This document shows, piece by piece, positions 45,961-56,600 of a stretch of 64,000 bases of DNA (position 1 is the stretch's first letter; each line of letters starts with the position of its first letter). Below the pieces are notes generated by a model. That model was not told where the DNA came from. It ran no database searches and saw nothing but the letters and a program-made list of their open reading frames with translations. Made by a program: the position numbers and the translations under genes. Origin of the DNA: Hoylesella nanceiensis DSM 19126 = JCM 15639 (GTDB lineage: Bacteria; Bacteroidota; Bacteroidia; Bacteroidales; Bacteroidaceae); NCBI RefSeq assembly GCF_000379965.1, contig NZ_KB904333.1, positions 1 to 64,000 of the forward strand, written 5' to 3'.

Positions 45961-47126
45961 TAATCGTTAAGAATCAATAGCGAATCGCCGAAACATCCAA
46001 ACATATAACCATGCTTAACGGCAAGATCATAAGCCTCCATCACTAACTCATAACCTCCAAAAGCAGCGGTTTCCATAAGTAATGTAGAATAAGGATGATA
46101 GAAATTGGTTACCATTGTATTCGAAAGTCCAAAGTCGTAAGGAGGGAATATGAATTTGTTGGTCCAGCCATCGAATTCCTTTAACATTCCATCTGTGCCC
46201 ACTGCGGTCTCTGTTGCCTTAACAACACTGGTACCAACAGCACACACTTTCTTTCTATTACGTTTGGTGTCGTTTACGATCTTGCATGCTTCTGCATTGA
46301 TAACCATCTGCTCTGAGTCCATTTTATGCTTGGTTAGGTCTTCTACTTCGATGTCATTAAAGCTGCCTAAACCGCAATGTAGGGTGATAAAAGCATTATT
46401 TATGCCTTTGATCTCCATTCTCTTTAATAGCTCTCTACTAAAGTGTAAGCCCGTAGCAGGGGCAGTAACAGCTCCCTCATTCTTAGCAAATATACATTGG
46501 AAGTTCTCTAAGTCTTCTTTTGTTGCATGGGTTTCTTCACGATTATCGATGATATATCGTGGTAAAGGAGACTCGCCTAAAGCATATAATTCCTTTTTAA
46601 ATTCTTCGTGAGGGCAATCGTATAAGAAGCGTAAAGTTCTACCTCTACTTGTTGTATTGTCGATAACTTCTGCAACCATAGAGCCACTTTCGTCGAAGAA
46701 TAGCTTGTTTCCGATTCTTATTTTACGTGCAGGCTCAACCAAAACGTCCCATAAACGCATCTCTTGATTAAGCTCTCTTAGAAGGAATACCTCTATCTTT
46801 GCATCTGTTTTCTCTTTTGTTCCGTATAAACGAGCAGGGAAAACCTTTGTGTCATTGAATATAAATGTATCGCCTTCGTCAAAATATTCAACTATATTTC
46901 TAAACTCAATATACTTGCCTTCGATAGGATTTCCATTCTCATCTTTTTGAAATAAGTCGATCGTTCCTGATTTCTTATGCAACACCATCAATCGACTTTC
47001 ATCTTGACGAGTAATTCTAAAGGTTTCTTTTTTACCATCTTTATCAGTGTATTCTCTTTCAAAATAATGAGGATACAATGCCACCTGTTCAGCAGGTAAC
47101 TTGAATTTAAATTGAGATAGCTTCAT
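45960..47126 (-). CDS. queA: S-adenosylmethionine:tRNA ribosyltransferase-isomerase
   Basis: Transfers the ribosyl part of AdoMet to preQ1 in tRNA, making epoxyqueuosine. Family motifs are [42 protein letters not shown] and [10 protein letters not shown]. The 388 residues exceed the common length of about 345. The excess lies near the N-terminus (about residues 18-70), an insertion with [18 protein letters not shown] and [13 protein letters not shown]. It overlaps folK by one base and lies between truB and folK in the conserved order. Confidence 0.95.
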   Translation of the reverse strand: MKLSQFKFKLPAEQVALYPHYFEREYTDKDGKKETFRITRQDESRLMVLHKKSGTIDLFQKDENGNPIEGKYIEFRNIVEYFDEGDTFIFNDTKVFPARLYGTKEKTDAKIEVFLLRELNQEMRLWDVLVEPARKIRIGNKLFFDESGSMVAEVIDNTTSRGRTLRFLYDCPHEEFKKELYALGESPLPRYIIDNREETHATKEDLENFQCIFAKNEGAVTAPATGLHFSRELLKRMEIKGINNAFITLHCGLGSFNDIEVEDLTKHKMDSEQMVINAEACKIVNDTKRNRKKVCAVGTSVVKATETAVGTDGMLKEFDGWTNKFIFPPYDFGLSNTMVTNFYHPYSTLLMETAAFGGYELVMEAYDLAVKHGYMFGCFGDSLLILND

Positions 47127-47290
47127 ATTTAATATAGTATCTTTTTGTTTTTATGTATCAATTATTTATTTATCGCAAGACAATGGTTTTCAGATGATCA
47201 TCAAAACACAGCCTATTCTAAAGTGAAATAAGTTGCTCTTGTCCTGTCATTATCTTTGTTTTGCCTAATATGAATAGGCTTTTTATGGTG

Positions 47291-47998
47291 TTATTCGATA
47301 TCTTCTATCGTTTGTTGGTTCAACCATTCGCCAAAAGAATCATAGTTAATGCAATTCTCTACGGCTACATCTCCAACCTTTGTTCTGCGCAATTCTGTGA
47401 GATAAGCACCACTATTGAGGGCTCTTCCAAGGTCTCTTGCAAGCGAACGGATATAGGTTCCTTTTCCACATACAACTCTAATAGTGAGCAGTTTGGTTTC
47501 TTCATCAAAGCGAAGAACCTCTATTTCGTCTATTCTTATTTGCTTTGCAGACAGCTCAACATGCTCTCCTGCACGCTTTAAGTCGTATGCTCGTGCTCCA
47601 TTTACTTTGCAAGCACTATACGAAGGGGGTACTTGTTGAATGTCACCAATAAACATTGGCAATACAGCATCGATGCTTTCACGATGAATATGCTCTGTTT
47701 CAAAGGTCTCATTAACTGGGTGTTCCATGTCATAACTGGGTGTTGTTGCCCCTAATTGCATTGTTGCTACATACTCTTTTGTATGCCCTTGCAATTGTTC
47801 TATTAGCTTTGTTGCCTTCCCTGTGCATAGAGTTAAGACCCCAGTTGCTAACGGATCGAGTGTTCCTGCGTGTCCAACTTTAAGTCGTTTAACCCCTAAT
47901 TTGCGTGAAAGAAGGTATCTTATATGTGCTAATGCGCCAAAACTTGTGATTCCATAGGGTTTATCTATGTGTATAATCTCGCCTGCTTTAAAATTCAT
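47291..47998 (-). CDS. truB: tRNA pseudouridine(55) synthase
   Basis: Makes pseudouridine 55 in the T loop of tRNAs. The catalytic Asp lies in VGHAGTLDPLATGVL. Other signatures are the KPYGITSFGAL opening, QQVPPSYSACKVNGARAYDLKR and GKGTYIRSLARDLG. Length 235 is short, without a PUA extension, as usual in this phylum. It begins one base after the uppP stop, so the two are in one operon. queA follows after a 164-base gap. Confidence 0.96.
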   Translation of the reverse strand: MNFKAGEIIHIDKPYGITSFGALAHIRYLLSRKLGVKRLKVGHAGTLDPLATGVLTLCTGKATKLIEQLQGHTKEYVATMQLGATTPSYDMEHPVNETFETEHIHRESIDAVLPMFIGDIQQVPPSYSACKVNGARAYDLKRAGEHVELSAKQIRIDEIEVLRFDEETKLLTIRVVCGKGTYIRSLARDLGRALNSGAYLTELRRTKVGDVAVENCINYDSFGEWLNQQTIEDIE

Positions 47999-48865
47999 TT
48001 AGTCTACCATTGATAAATTATAACCAAGCATTAACCACACAAGAATAAACAATCCTACGACAATACGATAGTAACCAAATGCTTTAAAACCGTATTTTGC
48101 AAGGAAGTTAACAAACCATTTCATGGCAAGAAGCGCCACAACAAAGGCTACTACGCATCCTATTAGCAACATTTTGATATTATCTCCTGTTGCCCAAGAT
48201 ACCGAATTAGGATCTTTAAAAAGCACTTCATAAACGTCTAAGACCGTTGCTCCAGCCATAGTTGGTATGGCTAAGAAGAACGAAAACTCTGCTGCTGCAC
48301 GACGAGTAAGACGCTGTGACATTCCACCAACAATGGTTGCCATTGATCGAGACACACCTGGTATCATCGCAAGACATTGGAAACAGCCGATAAAAAAAGC
48401 TCTTTTATTGGTTAATGGGGTTTCTTCACTACTCTTCTTTTCGAACAATTTGTCGCAAAAGAGCATAAAGACACCACCTACAACAAGCATAATTGCAACC
48501 ACTTCTACATGCTCTAAGAATCTATCTATTATGCCACTCTTCTTTCCAAGCAATCCTATTACGGCTGCAGGAATGAAAGCTACGAGCAATTTTACATAGA
48601 AATCGAACTTATGTAGTAATCTTTTAAAAAGTGAAAGATTAGGATCTACGGGCGTATTGTTCAACTTAAAGAAACGTTGGAAATACAAACAAAGTACTGA
48701 AAGGATTGCACCAAACTGAATAATGATGGTGAATGCCTTTACAAATGGTGTGCTCTCTATTCCCAAAAGGTTTTGAGCTATAATCATATGGCCTGTAGAT
48801 GAGATTGGAAGAAACTCGGTTAATCCTTCTACTATCGCCAATATTAGGGTTTCTAAGAGTGTCAT
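47999..48865 (-). CDS. uppP: Undecaprenyl-diphosphatase
   Basis: An inner-membrane enzyme that dephosphorylates undecaprenyl diphosphate to recycle the lipid carrier for wall and O-antigen synthesis. The 288-residue protein has the two active-site motifs [16 protein letters not shown] and [14 protein letters not shown] and about eight membrane helices. It lies between the DUF3098 gene and truB, the standard Bacteroidota arrangement. Its activity may confer bacitracin tolerance (bacA in other nomenclature). Confidence 0.96.
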   Translation of the reverse strand: MTLLETLILAIVEGLTEFLPISSTGHMIIAQNLLGIESTPFVKAFTIIIQFGAILSVLCLYFQRFFKLNNTPVDPNLSLFKRLLHKFDFYVKLLVAFIPAAVIGLLGKKSGIIDRFLEHVEVVAIMLVVGGVFMLFCDKLFEKKSSEETPLTNKRAFFIGCFQCLAMIPGVSRSMATIVGGMSQRLTRRAAAEFSFFLAIPTMAGATVLDVYEVLFKDPNSVSWATGDNIKMLLIGCVVAFVVALLAMKWFVNFLAKYGFKAFGYYRIVVGLFILVWLMLGYNLSMVD

Positions 48866-49002
48866 TAATGTTGTATTAAAAATGATTTGAAAGCATAACC
48901 AATGCTATTTTCGCTATGCTTTTGATGTGATTTTACGAACAATAGTTATTGTGCGGAAATATAACTAAATACCTTCGCACGGATAATTATTTTACACTTC
49001 TA

Positions 49003-49236
49003 TTATTCTTTTGTGCTGTTTGGCTTCTTCATTATACCGAATATAATTGAAACGAAGCCGATAACACACACAATAGGTGCCACTTTTATGCGGGTTGCAC
49101 TAAATATTTCAGGATTAAAAGTGGTTTCGGTTGAAGAAGAACCACTCATTAATATAAATCCTAAGATAATCACTAAGACGCCAACTGCTAGTAAAATGAA
49201 ATTAATTTTACCGAAAGCAAAGTTTTCTCTATTCAT
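49003..49236 (-). CDS. DUF3098 small membrane protein
   Basis: A 77-residue protein with two membrane helices (FILLAVGVLVIILGFILM and IKVAPIVCVIGFVSIIFGIM) and a short polar loop rich in Ser and Thr. The FAFGKINF opening and PEIFSATRIKVAP segment fit DUF3098, a Bacteroidota family found between ftsX and uppP, as here. Function is unknown. The conserved position suggests an envelope or division-related role, which is an inference. Confidence 0.88.
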   Translation of the reverse strand: MNRENFAFGKINFILLAVGVLVIILGFILMSGSSSTETTFNPEIFSATRIKVAPIVCVIGFVSIIFGIMKKPNSTKE

Positions 49237-49375
49237 ATAATCGATCGAAATTATATTGTTTCTGTTTTATTTGGGCAATGCCTTTGGGGCGCATCTCGCC
49301 ACAAACTGCTTTAAATAAGCGATGGAGTTGTTTTTAAAAAGATATCTATCAAAAAGAGAACTAAGTGCGAATGAC

Positions 49376-50254
49376 TTAGATTTTGTATAGTTCTCCTGCT
49401 GACATTCTCAAGAATTTATTCACAGATATGTTTGAACATACAAGTGTAATGAGCACTCCTAACAACACAACTGCACCCGCTGTAATAGCCCATACGTCCC
49501 ATGTCATGATGCGGAAAACACCTGGTTCATAGTTATATAGAGCCCATGCACCACCGCAAAGCACAAGGTTTGCAAGTAAAGCAGCAAGCAATCCCACGCC
49601 AATAGCACGTTTTAAGAATGGTCGTTTGATAAATCCCCACGACGCACCAACAAGCTTCATGGTGTGAATAGAGAAGCGTTGAGCATATACACCCAATCGA
49701 ACAGTGTTGTTAATAAGCGAGAATGACACGAAGATTAACAAGGTTGCCAATATCAATAACACGATATTTATTTTGCGAAGATTCTTGTTTACGCTATCCA
49801 TCAAGTTCTTTTGATAGGTAATCTCGCCCACTCTTGCCATCTTTTTCAAGTCTGCTTTAATCCAAATAAGCGAATCACTATTGGCATAATCTGCCTTTGG
49901 ACGCACTTCTATTGATGAAAGAAAGGGGTTATGGCCTACAAACTCTACTGGATTTGAGCCCAAAGCCTTTGATTGTTCTCTTAGAGTTTGCTCCTTACTG
50001 ATGTAATCTAAGTGTGCAATATATGGTTTCTTAGCAATAGAACGACACAATTGCAAGGCTTCTGAGTTTGTTGTTTCGGCATCAAGCATCATCGTAACTA
50101 CCATATTTTCTTTGAAATAGTTAGACAAGTTGCGTGATGTTAGTACTGAAAATACTACCATTCCTAACAAAATAAGCACCAAAGCAGTACTTATACACAA
50201 TGTAAAACCCTGAAATCCTGAACGATTACGGGTTTTCTTACGTTTCTTTCCCAT
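49376..50254 (-). CDS. ftsX: Cell division protein FtsX
   Basis: A four-helix permease-like protein, 292 residues, that with FtsE activates peptidoglycan amidases at the septum. It has a basic N-terminus (MGKKRKKTRNRSGFQGF), helix 1, an extracytoplasmic domain of about 120 residues (AETTNSEALQLCRSIAKKPYIAHLDYISKEQT and more), and three C-terminal helices. SFSLINNTVRLGVYAQRFSIHTMKLVGASWGFIKRPF is the cytoplasmic signature, broken around helix 2. ftsE is not adjacent, as is common in this phylum. It is the first gene of the ftsX-folK operon. Confidence 0.94.
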   Translation of the reverse strand: MGKKRKKTRNRSGFQGFTLCISTALVLILLGMVVFSVLTSRNLSNYFKENMVVTMMLDAETTNSEALQLCRSIAKKPYIAHLDYISKEQTLREQSKALGSNPVEFVGHNPFLSSIEVRPKADYANSDSLIWIKADLKKMARVGEITYQKNLMDSVNKNLRKINIVLLILATLLIFVSFSLINNTVRLGVYAQRFSIHTMKLVGASWGFIKRPFLKRAIGVGLLAALLANLVLCGGAWALYNYEPGVFRIMTWDVWAITAGAVVLLGVLITLVCSNISVNKFLRMSAGELYKI

Positions 50255-50363
50255 CTTATCTTTAAGGTGATATTATAGCTATAATTACTGCAAAGTAACG
50301 AAAAAAATACCTAAATAACAACTGATTAACGACAATTAACGACACAAAAGCTATCAATTTGAT

Positions 50364-50371
50364 TACCTTTG
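50364..50371 (+). promoter_or_regulatory. Predicted -7 element for the lipoprotein gene
   Basis: TACCTTTG, a perfect -7 box, 70 bases before the ATG at 50442. It decides against a GTG start at 50385. Confidence 0.55.
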
Positions 50372-50441
50372 TGACGGTTTTGAGGTGCTAATAAGGCCCT
50401 TATTCATTAGAATTATCATTAAACATATAAATAAAATAACT

Positions 50442-50906
50442 ATGAAAAAAGTAAGAAAACTATTGACTGGCATTGCAATGGCTATCGTTGCAGTTGCTTT
50501 TGCATCATGTAATTCAATTAGTCAAGCCGACACTTACAATGGAAGAGTTGATTACATGGAAGGTCTAAATTATTTCTTCAACACCAATGCACCTAAGAAA
50601 GTGCCCGAGAAAATTACTTCTCAACGTATGTTCGACAAATATTTTAGCCCTGCAACTACTATGGGTAAAGGTGGAGAAGCTACAGAAATCAACTTCAAAA
50701 CTCACTTCGTTATACCAGTGGTATTGCCTGAAACCAATAGAGACACTAAGATTTTGCTTCAAAACATGTATGCAAAAACTCCAGACTTAACTCTTAACTA
50801 TGGAGTAAAGGTAGGCGCAGTGCGCAGCTTTACCATTCAACCAAGTAGAGTTGTTATCGTAAACAAACGCTTTAAGAACTACAAAGTGCACAAGGCTCGC
50901 AAATAA
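50442..50906 (+). CDS. Small lipoprotein of unknown function
   Basis: A 154-residue envelope lipoprotein. A classic signal (KKVRKLLTGIAMAIVAVA) ends in the lipobox FASC with Cys23 as the acylated residue, followed by Asn-Ser. The mature part is small and beta-rich with no motif I recognise; it contains MEGLNYFFNTN, KITSQRMFDKYFSP and ends KNYKVHKARK with a strongly basic tail. An in-frame GTG at 50385 would add 19 residues but lies too close to the -7 box. It stands alone, divergent from ftsX, with its own hairpin terminator. Confidence 0.8.
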   Translation: MKKVRKLLTGIAMAIVAVAFASCNSISQADTYNGRVDYMEGLNYFFNTNAPKKVPEKITSQRMFDKYFSPATTMGKGGEATEINFKTHFVIPVVLPETNRDTKILLQNMYAKTPDLTLNYGVKVGAVRSFTIQPSRVVIVNKRFKNYKVHKARK

Positions 50907-50949
50907 TTTGCAACATATTAGCTAAAAAAATAAAAAGATTAAAAAGACG

Positions 50950-50990
50950 AGTGTCTTGCTTATTTCTTCACGAAAAGGCAAGACACTTTT
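50950..50990 (+). terminator. Terminator after the lipoprotein gene
   Basis: AGTGTCTTGC (50950-50959) and GCAAGACACT (50978-50987) form a perfect 10-bp stem followed by TTT and a T-rich run. Confidence 0.85.
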
Positions 50991-51093
50991 ATTTTATCTC
51001 GCTCTTTTCCCTCTCCTTTTCTATCTCTATTCTTTTGCTTCTTCTTCCCTTTCTCTATCCCTTTATTTATCGACCTTTCTGAGTTTATTTTAT

Positions 51094-51174
51094 AAAAGCT
51101 ATGACTTTGCATTGCAATAACAATGCTTTTACCTTGCAATATGAATGCTTTTAAGATGCAAAAGCATTGAGTTA
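51094..51174. repeat. 81-bp four-site element, copy 6
   Basis: Sites start at 51094 (AAAAGCTATGACTTT), 51116 (AATAACAATGCTTTT), 51138 (AATATGAATGCTTTT) and 51160 (AAAAGCATTGAGTTA), at 22-bp pitch. It lies in the 578-base gap between the convergent lipoprotein and lpxA genes. That gap also holds a pyrimidine-rich stretch (about 51000-51070) and the inverted repeats at 51269-51305 and 51348-51448. Confidence 0.88.
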
Positions 51175-51347
51175 GAAAGACAATAAGTAAATGAATGGGA
51201 ACGAAACCTCGTGGAGATGCTTCCCCAAAGAGCTATTCATTTTCTGAAAATCACCTCTTTTATTGAAGAAAAAGAGAAAAAGAAAAGGCCGACTATTCTC
51301 TTTTTACAGAGAAGAAGTCAACCCATATCATCTAAAATCTAAAAAGG

Positions 51348-51448
51348 GAGCAGTGCAGTGGCACACGAAACAAAAAGCAAAAAGTTGTTGAAGCAGGTGA
51401 AAATCAAGAATAAAAACACCCGAACCCCTTTCTAACACTACACTGCTC
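51348..51448 (-). ncRNA. Candidate structured RNA or long-loop terminator downstream of lpxA
   Basis: GAGCAGTGCAGTG (51348-51360) and CACTACACTGCTC (51436-51448) pair over 13 positions with one mismatch (G-U in RNA), enclosing 75 bases. Inside are two smaller stems, AACAA/TTGTT and GGTG/CACC. Read on the minus strand, the closing arm is followed by CCTTTTT, as at a terminator. So it may end the efflux-lpxA transcript or be the 3' structure of a small RNA. It resembles no RNA family I know. Confidence 0.35.
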
Positions 51449-51484
51449 AATACTTATACACAAATGGTTTACCCAACAAGTGTA

Positions 51485-52267
51485 TTATAACTTGGTCATC
51501 AATCCATTCTTTGTACCGCCTAAGAATTCGATTATTTTATCGATTTCTTCTCCTGGAGGCACCTGTTGTTTGATCTGATAAATACCATCTTCCACACTTG
51601 TTTGCCCATGGAAGAGCAAACGATAGGCGTTGGCTATGTGCTTTTGCGCCTTTTCTGTAATGCCAAGAGCATCTAATATCACGTTATTCAAGCCGTTATA
51701 GCCCACTGGAGTGCCGCCTGCCACAACAAATGGCGGTACATCTTTGCGGAAATTTGTACCTGGTTTGATGAAAGCAGCATTACCTACACGAGCCTTTGCG
51801 TTGACAATTACATTGGCAGAGAACACTACATTCGAACCAATCTCACAATCGCCTGCTATCTTTGTGCCATAACCTAGAACGCACTTGTCGGCAATCTTGG
51901 TGTCGTGCGACACGTGAGCACCTTCTAAAAGGAAGTTCTCATTGCCTATAACTGTTTGTCCTCCAGCATTGGTTGCACGGTTAATAACCACATTTTCACG
52001 AATATTATTGTTGTTTCCAATAATTGTTTCTGTTGCAGCTCCTTCGAAATCGAAATCCTGAGGAGTTGCTCCAATCACTGTATTCTGATATATTGTGTTT
52101 CCATTTCCCATGCGGGTTCCATTCATAATACTTACAAATGGATAGATAACACAATCATCTCCTATCACAACATCACCCTCTATATAAGCAAAAGGATATA
52201 TTTTACAGTTGTTTCCTATCTTTGCTCTTGGGTCTATTTCTGCCCTATTACTAATTTCACTTGCCAT
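51485..52267 (-). CDS. lpxA: UDP-N-acetylglucosamine acyltransferase (LpxA) or close paralogue
   Basis: The first step of lipid A synthesis: transfer of a hydroxyacyl chain from acyl carrier protein to UDP-GlcNAc. The 260-residue sequence is a left-handed beta helix of hexapeptide repeats (IGNNCKIYPFAYIEGDVVIGDD and on), with IRENVVINRAT and the catalytic His in LLEGAHVSHDTKI. The C-terminal helical part (from about 195) is LpxA-like. It is not next to lpxD, lpxC or fabZ but 30 bases after the efflux outer-membrane gene, so it may be a second copy. The product call rests on the family motifs. Confidence 0.85.
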   Translation of the reverse strand: MASEISNRAEIDPRAKIGNNCKIYPFAYIEGDVVIGDDCVIYPFVSIMNGTRMGNGNTIYQNTVIGATPQDFDFEGAATETIIGNNNNIRENVVINRATNAGGQTVIGNENFLLEGAHVSHDTKIADKCVLGYGTKIAGDCEIGSNVVFSANVIVNAKARVGNAAFIKPGTNFRKDVPPFVVAGGTPVGYNGLNNVILDALGITEKAQKHIANAYRLLFHGQTSVEDGIYQIKQQVPPGEEIDKIIEFLGGTKNGLMTKL

Positions 52268-52297
52268 AATTCTTTCTTTTAAGTTATGAAATAGAGT

Positions 52298-53692
52298 TTA
52301 TTTTGCGCCTCCACCAAGAGCTTGATAAAGACTAACTATAGACTGCATCTTTGTAAAATCTTCTGTAACCTTTGAGAGTTCTGCATTCAACAAGGTTTGT
52401 TGTGCTGTGATAACTTCAAGGTATGAGCTATTACTTTGTTGCAATAAGAGTTTTGTATCTTCTACATTCTTTGTTAAAGTAGCAATTCGTTTGGTTTCAA
52501 GTTCAGACTTTGCTGCTGCCGAATTGTACTTAACAAGAGCGTTACTTACTTCATTTCCTGCGTTTAATACTTTATTTTGCCATGTATTAAGAGCTTGTTC
52601 GTATTTCACTTGAGCCACTTTTAGGCCTGCAATGAGCTGTCCTTTAGCGAAAATAGGTTGCACTAAAGAGCCTACAGCCGATAAAAGCCATTTGCCAGGG
52701 TTAACGATTCCCATACCACTACTATTGGTAAAGGTCCCCGATCCTGTGATACTTATACTTGGATAGAAACGACTTCTTGCTGTTTGAACATTGTAGAAGC
52801 ATTGCGCAAGGTCCATTTCTGCAGCGTGAACGTCGGCACGATTGTTGAGCATACTTATGGCAATACCTGTTGAAAGATTCGTAGGAAGTGATTGATTATC
52901 AATTTTTCCACGTTGAATGGTTTGTGCTGTTTGCCCCAAAAGCAATGAAAGTGCATTCTCAGTTTCACGTATTTGGCGTATGATATCGGTCTTTTGTGTT
53001 TGAACCGAATAGTAGTTTGCCTCTGCACTCTGCACACCTGTTGAACGGACTCTACCTAAGTCTTTTTGAATAACCATCAAGTCGAGTGTTTCTTTGGTAA
53101 GTTTCTCCATGTTATTCACGATATCTAGCTGTTTATCGAGCATCAATAAGGTATAATACATATTGGCAATACCGCTAATTACATTGGTTTTCACTACTAC
53201 TTGATAGTCTTTTGTAGCAAGAAGAGCCATTTGTGCACTTCTTTTTTGACTTAAAAGCTTTCCAAATAAATCAACGTCCCAACTTGCACTAATAGGCAAT
53301 TGATAGGTCTTTGTTGCCTTGTTGCCGTCCCAAGAAGCGATGGTTCCTTGTGGAGTGAATGTAAATGAAGGCAAGAAAGATAGTTTTGCCGCCATAAGTT
53401 GTGCTTCTACTGCTTTTACATTCAATGCAGCATTGAGCAAGTCGGTATTGTGTTGCAATCCCATCTCAATGAGTGTCTGAAGCTGTGGGTCTGTAAATAC
53501 ACTACGCCAAGGCATATTTCCGAAGTTGGTTGTATCAGTAATAGCAAGCGTGTCGGTATTACTCACAACATCACGAACAAGACCTTTAGTGTTAACTTCT
53601 GGTCTTTCATACTTTCCATAAAGGCTTTTGCAGCTAGTAAAAGCTACTACTGCAAATGCCATTATTATGATATTTAGATGTTTCATCTTCAT
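52298..53692 (-). CDS. Outer-membrane efflux channel (TolC/NodT type lipoprotein)
   Basis: The outer-membrane duct of the RND pump, about 464 residues. The lipobox TSC lies in IIIMAFAVVAFTSCKS, so the N-terminus is lipidated as in OprM. Two OEP repeats follow: DPQLQTLIEMGLQHNTDLLNAALNVKAVEAQL begins the first, and NNRADVHAAEMDLAQCFYNVQTARSRFYPSIS the second. The family's AALNAEAQL-like helices alternate with strands. An upstream ATG at 53716 would overlap the pump gene; I choose 53692 or the ATG two codons later. lpxA follows after 30 bases. Confidence 0.92.
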   Translation of the reverse strand: MKMKHLNIIIMAFAVVAFTSCKSLYGKYERPEVNTKGLVRDVVSNTDTLAITDTTNFGNMPWRSVFTDPQLQTLIEMGLQHNTDLLNAALNVKAVEAQLMAAKLSFLPSFTFTPQGTIASWDGNKATKTYQLPISASWDVDLFGKLLSQKRSAQMALLATKDYQVVVKTNVISGIANMYYTLLMLDKQLDIVNNMEKLTKETLDLMVIQKDLGRVRSTGVQSAEANYYSVQTQKTDIIRQIRETENALSLLLGQTAQTIQRGKIDNQSLPTNLSTGIAISMLNNRADVHAAEMDLAQCFYNVQTARSRFYPSISITGSGTFTNSSGMGIVNPGKWLLSAVGSLVQPIFAKGQLIAGLKVAQVKYEQALNTWQNKVLNAGNEVSNALVKYNSAAAKSELETKRIATLTKNVEDTKLLLQQSNSSYLEVITAQQTLLNAELSKVTEDFTKMQSIVSLYQALGGGAK

Positions 53693-53699
53693 TTCTGTT

Positions 53700-56600
53700 T
53701 TACTTTTTATTTCCATAACGACGCTTAGCGTATTTCTTTAAGTCGTAAGAAACTTCGCTATTCACTTCGTCTTCGAACTTAATTGGGCTCAACTTTTCTT
53801 GCAATGATTGGAAAATATAGAACAATCCAGGTACAACAATCACCTGACATAGTGTTCCAATAAGCATACCTCCAACTGCAGCAGCACCCAAAGTCATGTT
53901 ACCATTATATCCAACTCCATTAGGAATAATCAATGGAAGCAAACCAATAATCATCGCTAACGAGGTCATTAGGATAGGACGTAGACGGGCACCAGCACCT
54001 AATATGGCCGACCAAGATATCGCCATACCTGTTCTTCGACGCTCTAATGCGAACTCAACGATAAGGATTGCGTTCTTAGCCAATAGTCCAATCAACATAA
54101 TTAGCGCAATTTGCATGTAGATATCGTTATTGTTCTTGAAGAGAAGTGTGAACAAGAAAGCTCCTGCAAGACCGAAAGGTATAGACAAGATCACCGATAA
54201 TGGCAATAAATAGCTTTCGTATTGAGCACTAAGAATCAAATAAACGAATAACAAACACAAACCGAAAATCATGAATGTTGAGTTACTTGACTCTTGTTCT
54301 GCACGTGTTAAACCTGAATAGTCAAATGAATAACCTTGTGGAAGACTTGTCTTTGCCACTTCATTCAACGCTTTTAGTGCTTCACCTGATGAATAACCAT
54401 CTGACACTTGCGCATTAACATTGATCGCAGTGTATAGGTTAAAACGCTCAACTGATTGAGGACCGAATGTCTGTTTCAAGTTAACAAACTCGTTAATAGG
54501 CGACATTCCCTTATTGGTTCTTACGTAAATGCTATTCAAGCTCTTTACATCTGCACGGAAGTTAGGTGCTGCCTGAATGTAAACACGATACAACTTACCA
54601 TACGCATTGAAGTTAGATGCGTACATTCCACTAAAGTATCCCTGCATTGTTGTTAAGATATCTTTTGGTGAAATACCGCTTTGTTTACAGCGAGCGACGT
54701 CTACATCAAGCATATATTGTGGATACTTGGTATCGAAAGTGGTCATCGCATTGGTAATTTCAGGACGCTTATTCAACTCAGCTATAAAGTTTTTGGTTAC
54801 GTTAAAGAACTTATCTATATCGCCACCAGTACGGTCTTGCACTGAGAAAGTTAAACCACCGGTCATCGAATAACCCTGAACCATAGGTGGAGGGAATGCA
54901 AGTATCTGTGCACCTTTAATGGCTGCGGTCTGCTTATAGATCATTCCTAGCACCATCATGCTACCTTCATTGTGCACACCAATGTACTTTAAGAGGGTTT
55001 CATCTTTACTTCTCTCTTCAAAACTCTTTAGTTTCACGAAGATAGTAGCGTTATTTGAGCCTGCACCTCCAAGCAAACCATATCCTGTTAAGATTGTTCT
55101 TTGTGCAATAGCAGGGTTAGTTGCCAACATTGCATCAACCTGTTTAACAATCTTCTTGGTCTCTTCTAGACCTGTTCCTGGAGGAGTTTGTATGTTAATA
55201 AATAAGTTACCTGTATCTTCATTGGGCACCAAACTGCTCTTTGTGTTCATTGCAGTGACACCAAAAACAACGATACCTATAACCAAAGAGATAACTGCAA
55301 GAGCTGGTTTCTTAACAAATACGGTTACAATCTTTTTATATCTATCAAGAACTTTATCATATGATGCATTGAAAGAAGCATGGAATCGCTCCATTCTAGT
55401 CATCTTTCTCTCTGTACCATCTTCGTTATGAGGTTTCAATAACACTGCACAAAGAGCAGGAGAAAGCGTTAAAGCGTTCACAGCTGATATGACAATAGAT
55501 ATCGCCATGGTTACACCGAACTCACGATAGAATGTTCCTGAGGTACCACCCATAAACGAAACGGGCACGAATACCGATGCCATTACGAGCGTAATTGATA
55601 TAATCGCACCTGAAATTTCATTCATTGCATCGACAGTTGCACTCTTTGTAGACTTATATCCTAAGTCTAATTTAGCGTGAACTGCCTCAACTACGACTAT
55701 GGCGTCGTCTACTACGATCGCAATAGCAAGCACTAACGCAGAAAGAGTTAGCAAGTTAAGAGTGAATCCGAATACATTTAAGAAGAAGAATGTACCAATC
55801 AGCGACACAGGTACAGCAACAAGCGGTACAAGTGTTGAGCGGAAATCTTGCAAGAAGATGTAAACCACGATAAACACGAGTATAAATGCCTCGATAAGTG
55901 TCTGTACCAAGTGGTGAATTGATGCGTCCAAGAACTCTGTAACGTCTGATATGATACGGAATTCCATACCTGGCGGCATGATTTTTTGCTGTTCTTCAAG
56001 AACCTTCTTCACATCATTTGCAATCTGAGTAGCATTCGAACCCGCACTTTGTGTAATCATCATAACCACAGAAGGATCACCATTTGAACTCATTTCCATA
56101 CCATATGAAAGCCCACCCATTTCAACTTTAGCAACGTCTTTCACACGAAGTGTCTGCCCACTCTCATCAGTTGAGATAATCATATCAGCAAACTCTTCTG
56201 GCTTTTGCAATCTTCCTTTGTATCGAATGGTGTACTCATACATATTATTTGTTTGTTCTCCAAGTGAACCAGGAGCCGCTTCGATGTTCTGTTGCGCCAA
56301 AATGCCCACCAAGTCTGATGGAATTAGATTGTGTTGCTTCATCTTTGCGGGATCAAGCCACATTCTTATGGTATAAGTTTTCGAACCAAAGCTTTGACAG
56401 TTACCCACACCTTTCACACGCTTGATAGCGGGAACGACGTTAATATCTGCATAGTTAGTTAAGAATTGCTCGTCATATTTAGTCTTATCTCCTGCTAATG
56501 ACAAGATAAGCACCTGAGAGTTCTGTCGTTTTGCAACCTGCACACCCGACTGAGTTACTTCTGCTGGCAACAAAGCACTGGCTTGTGTAACACGGTTTTG

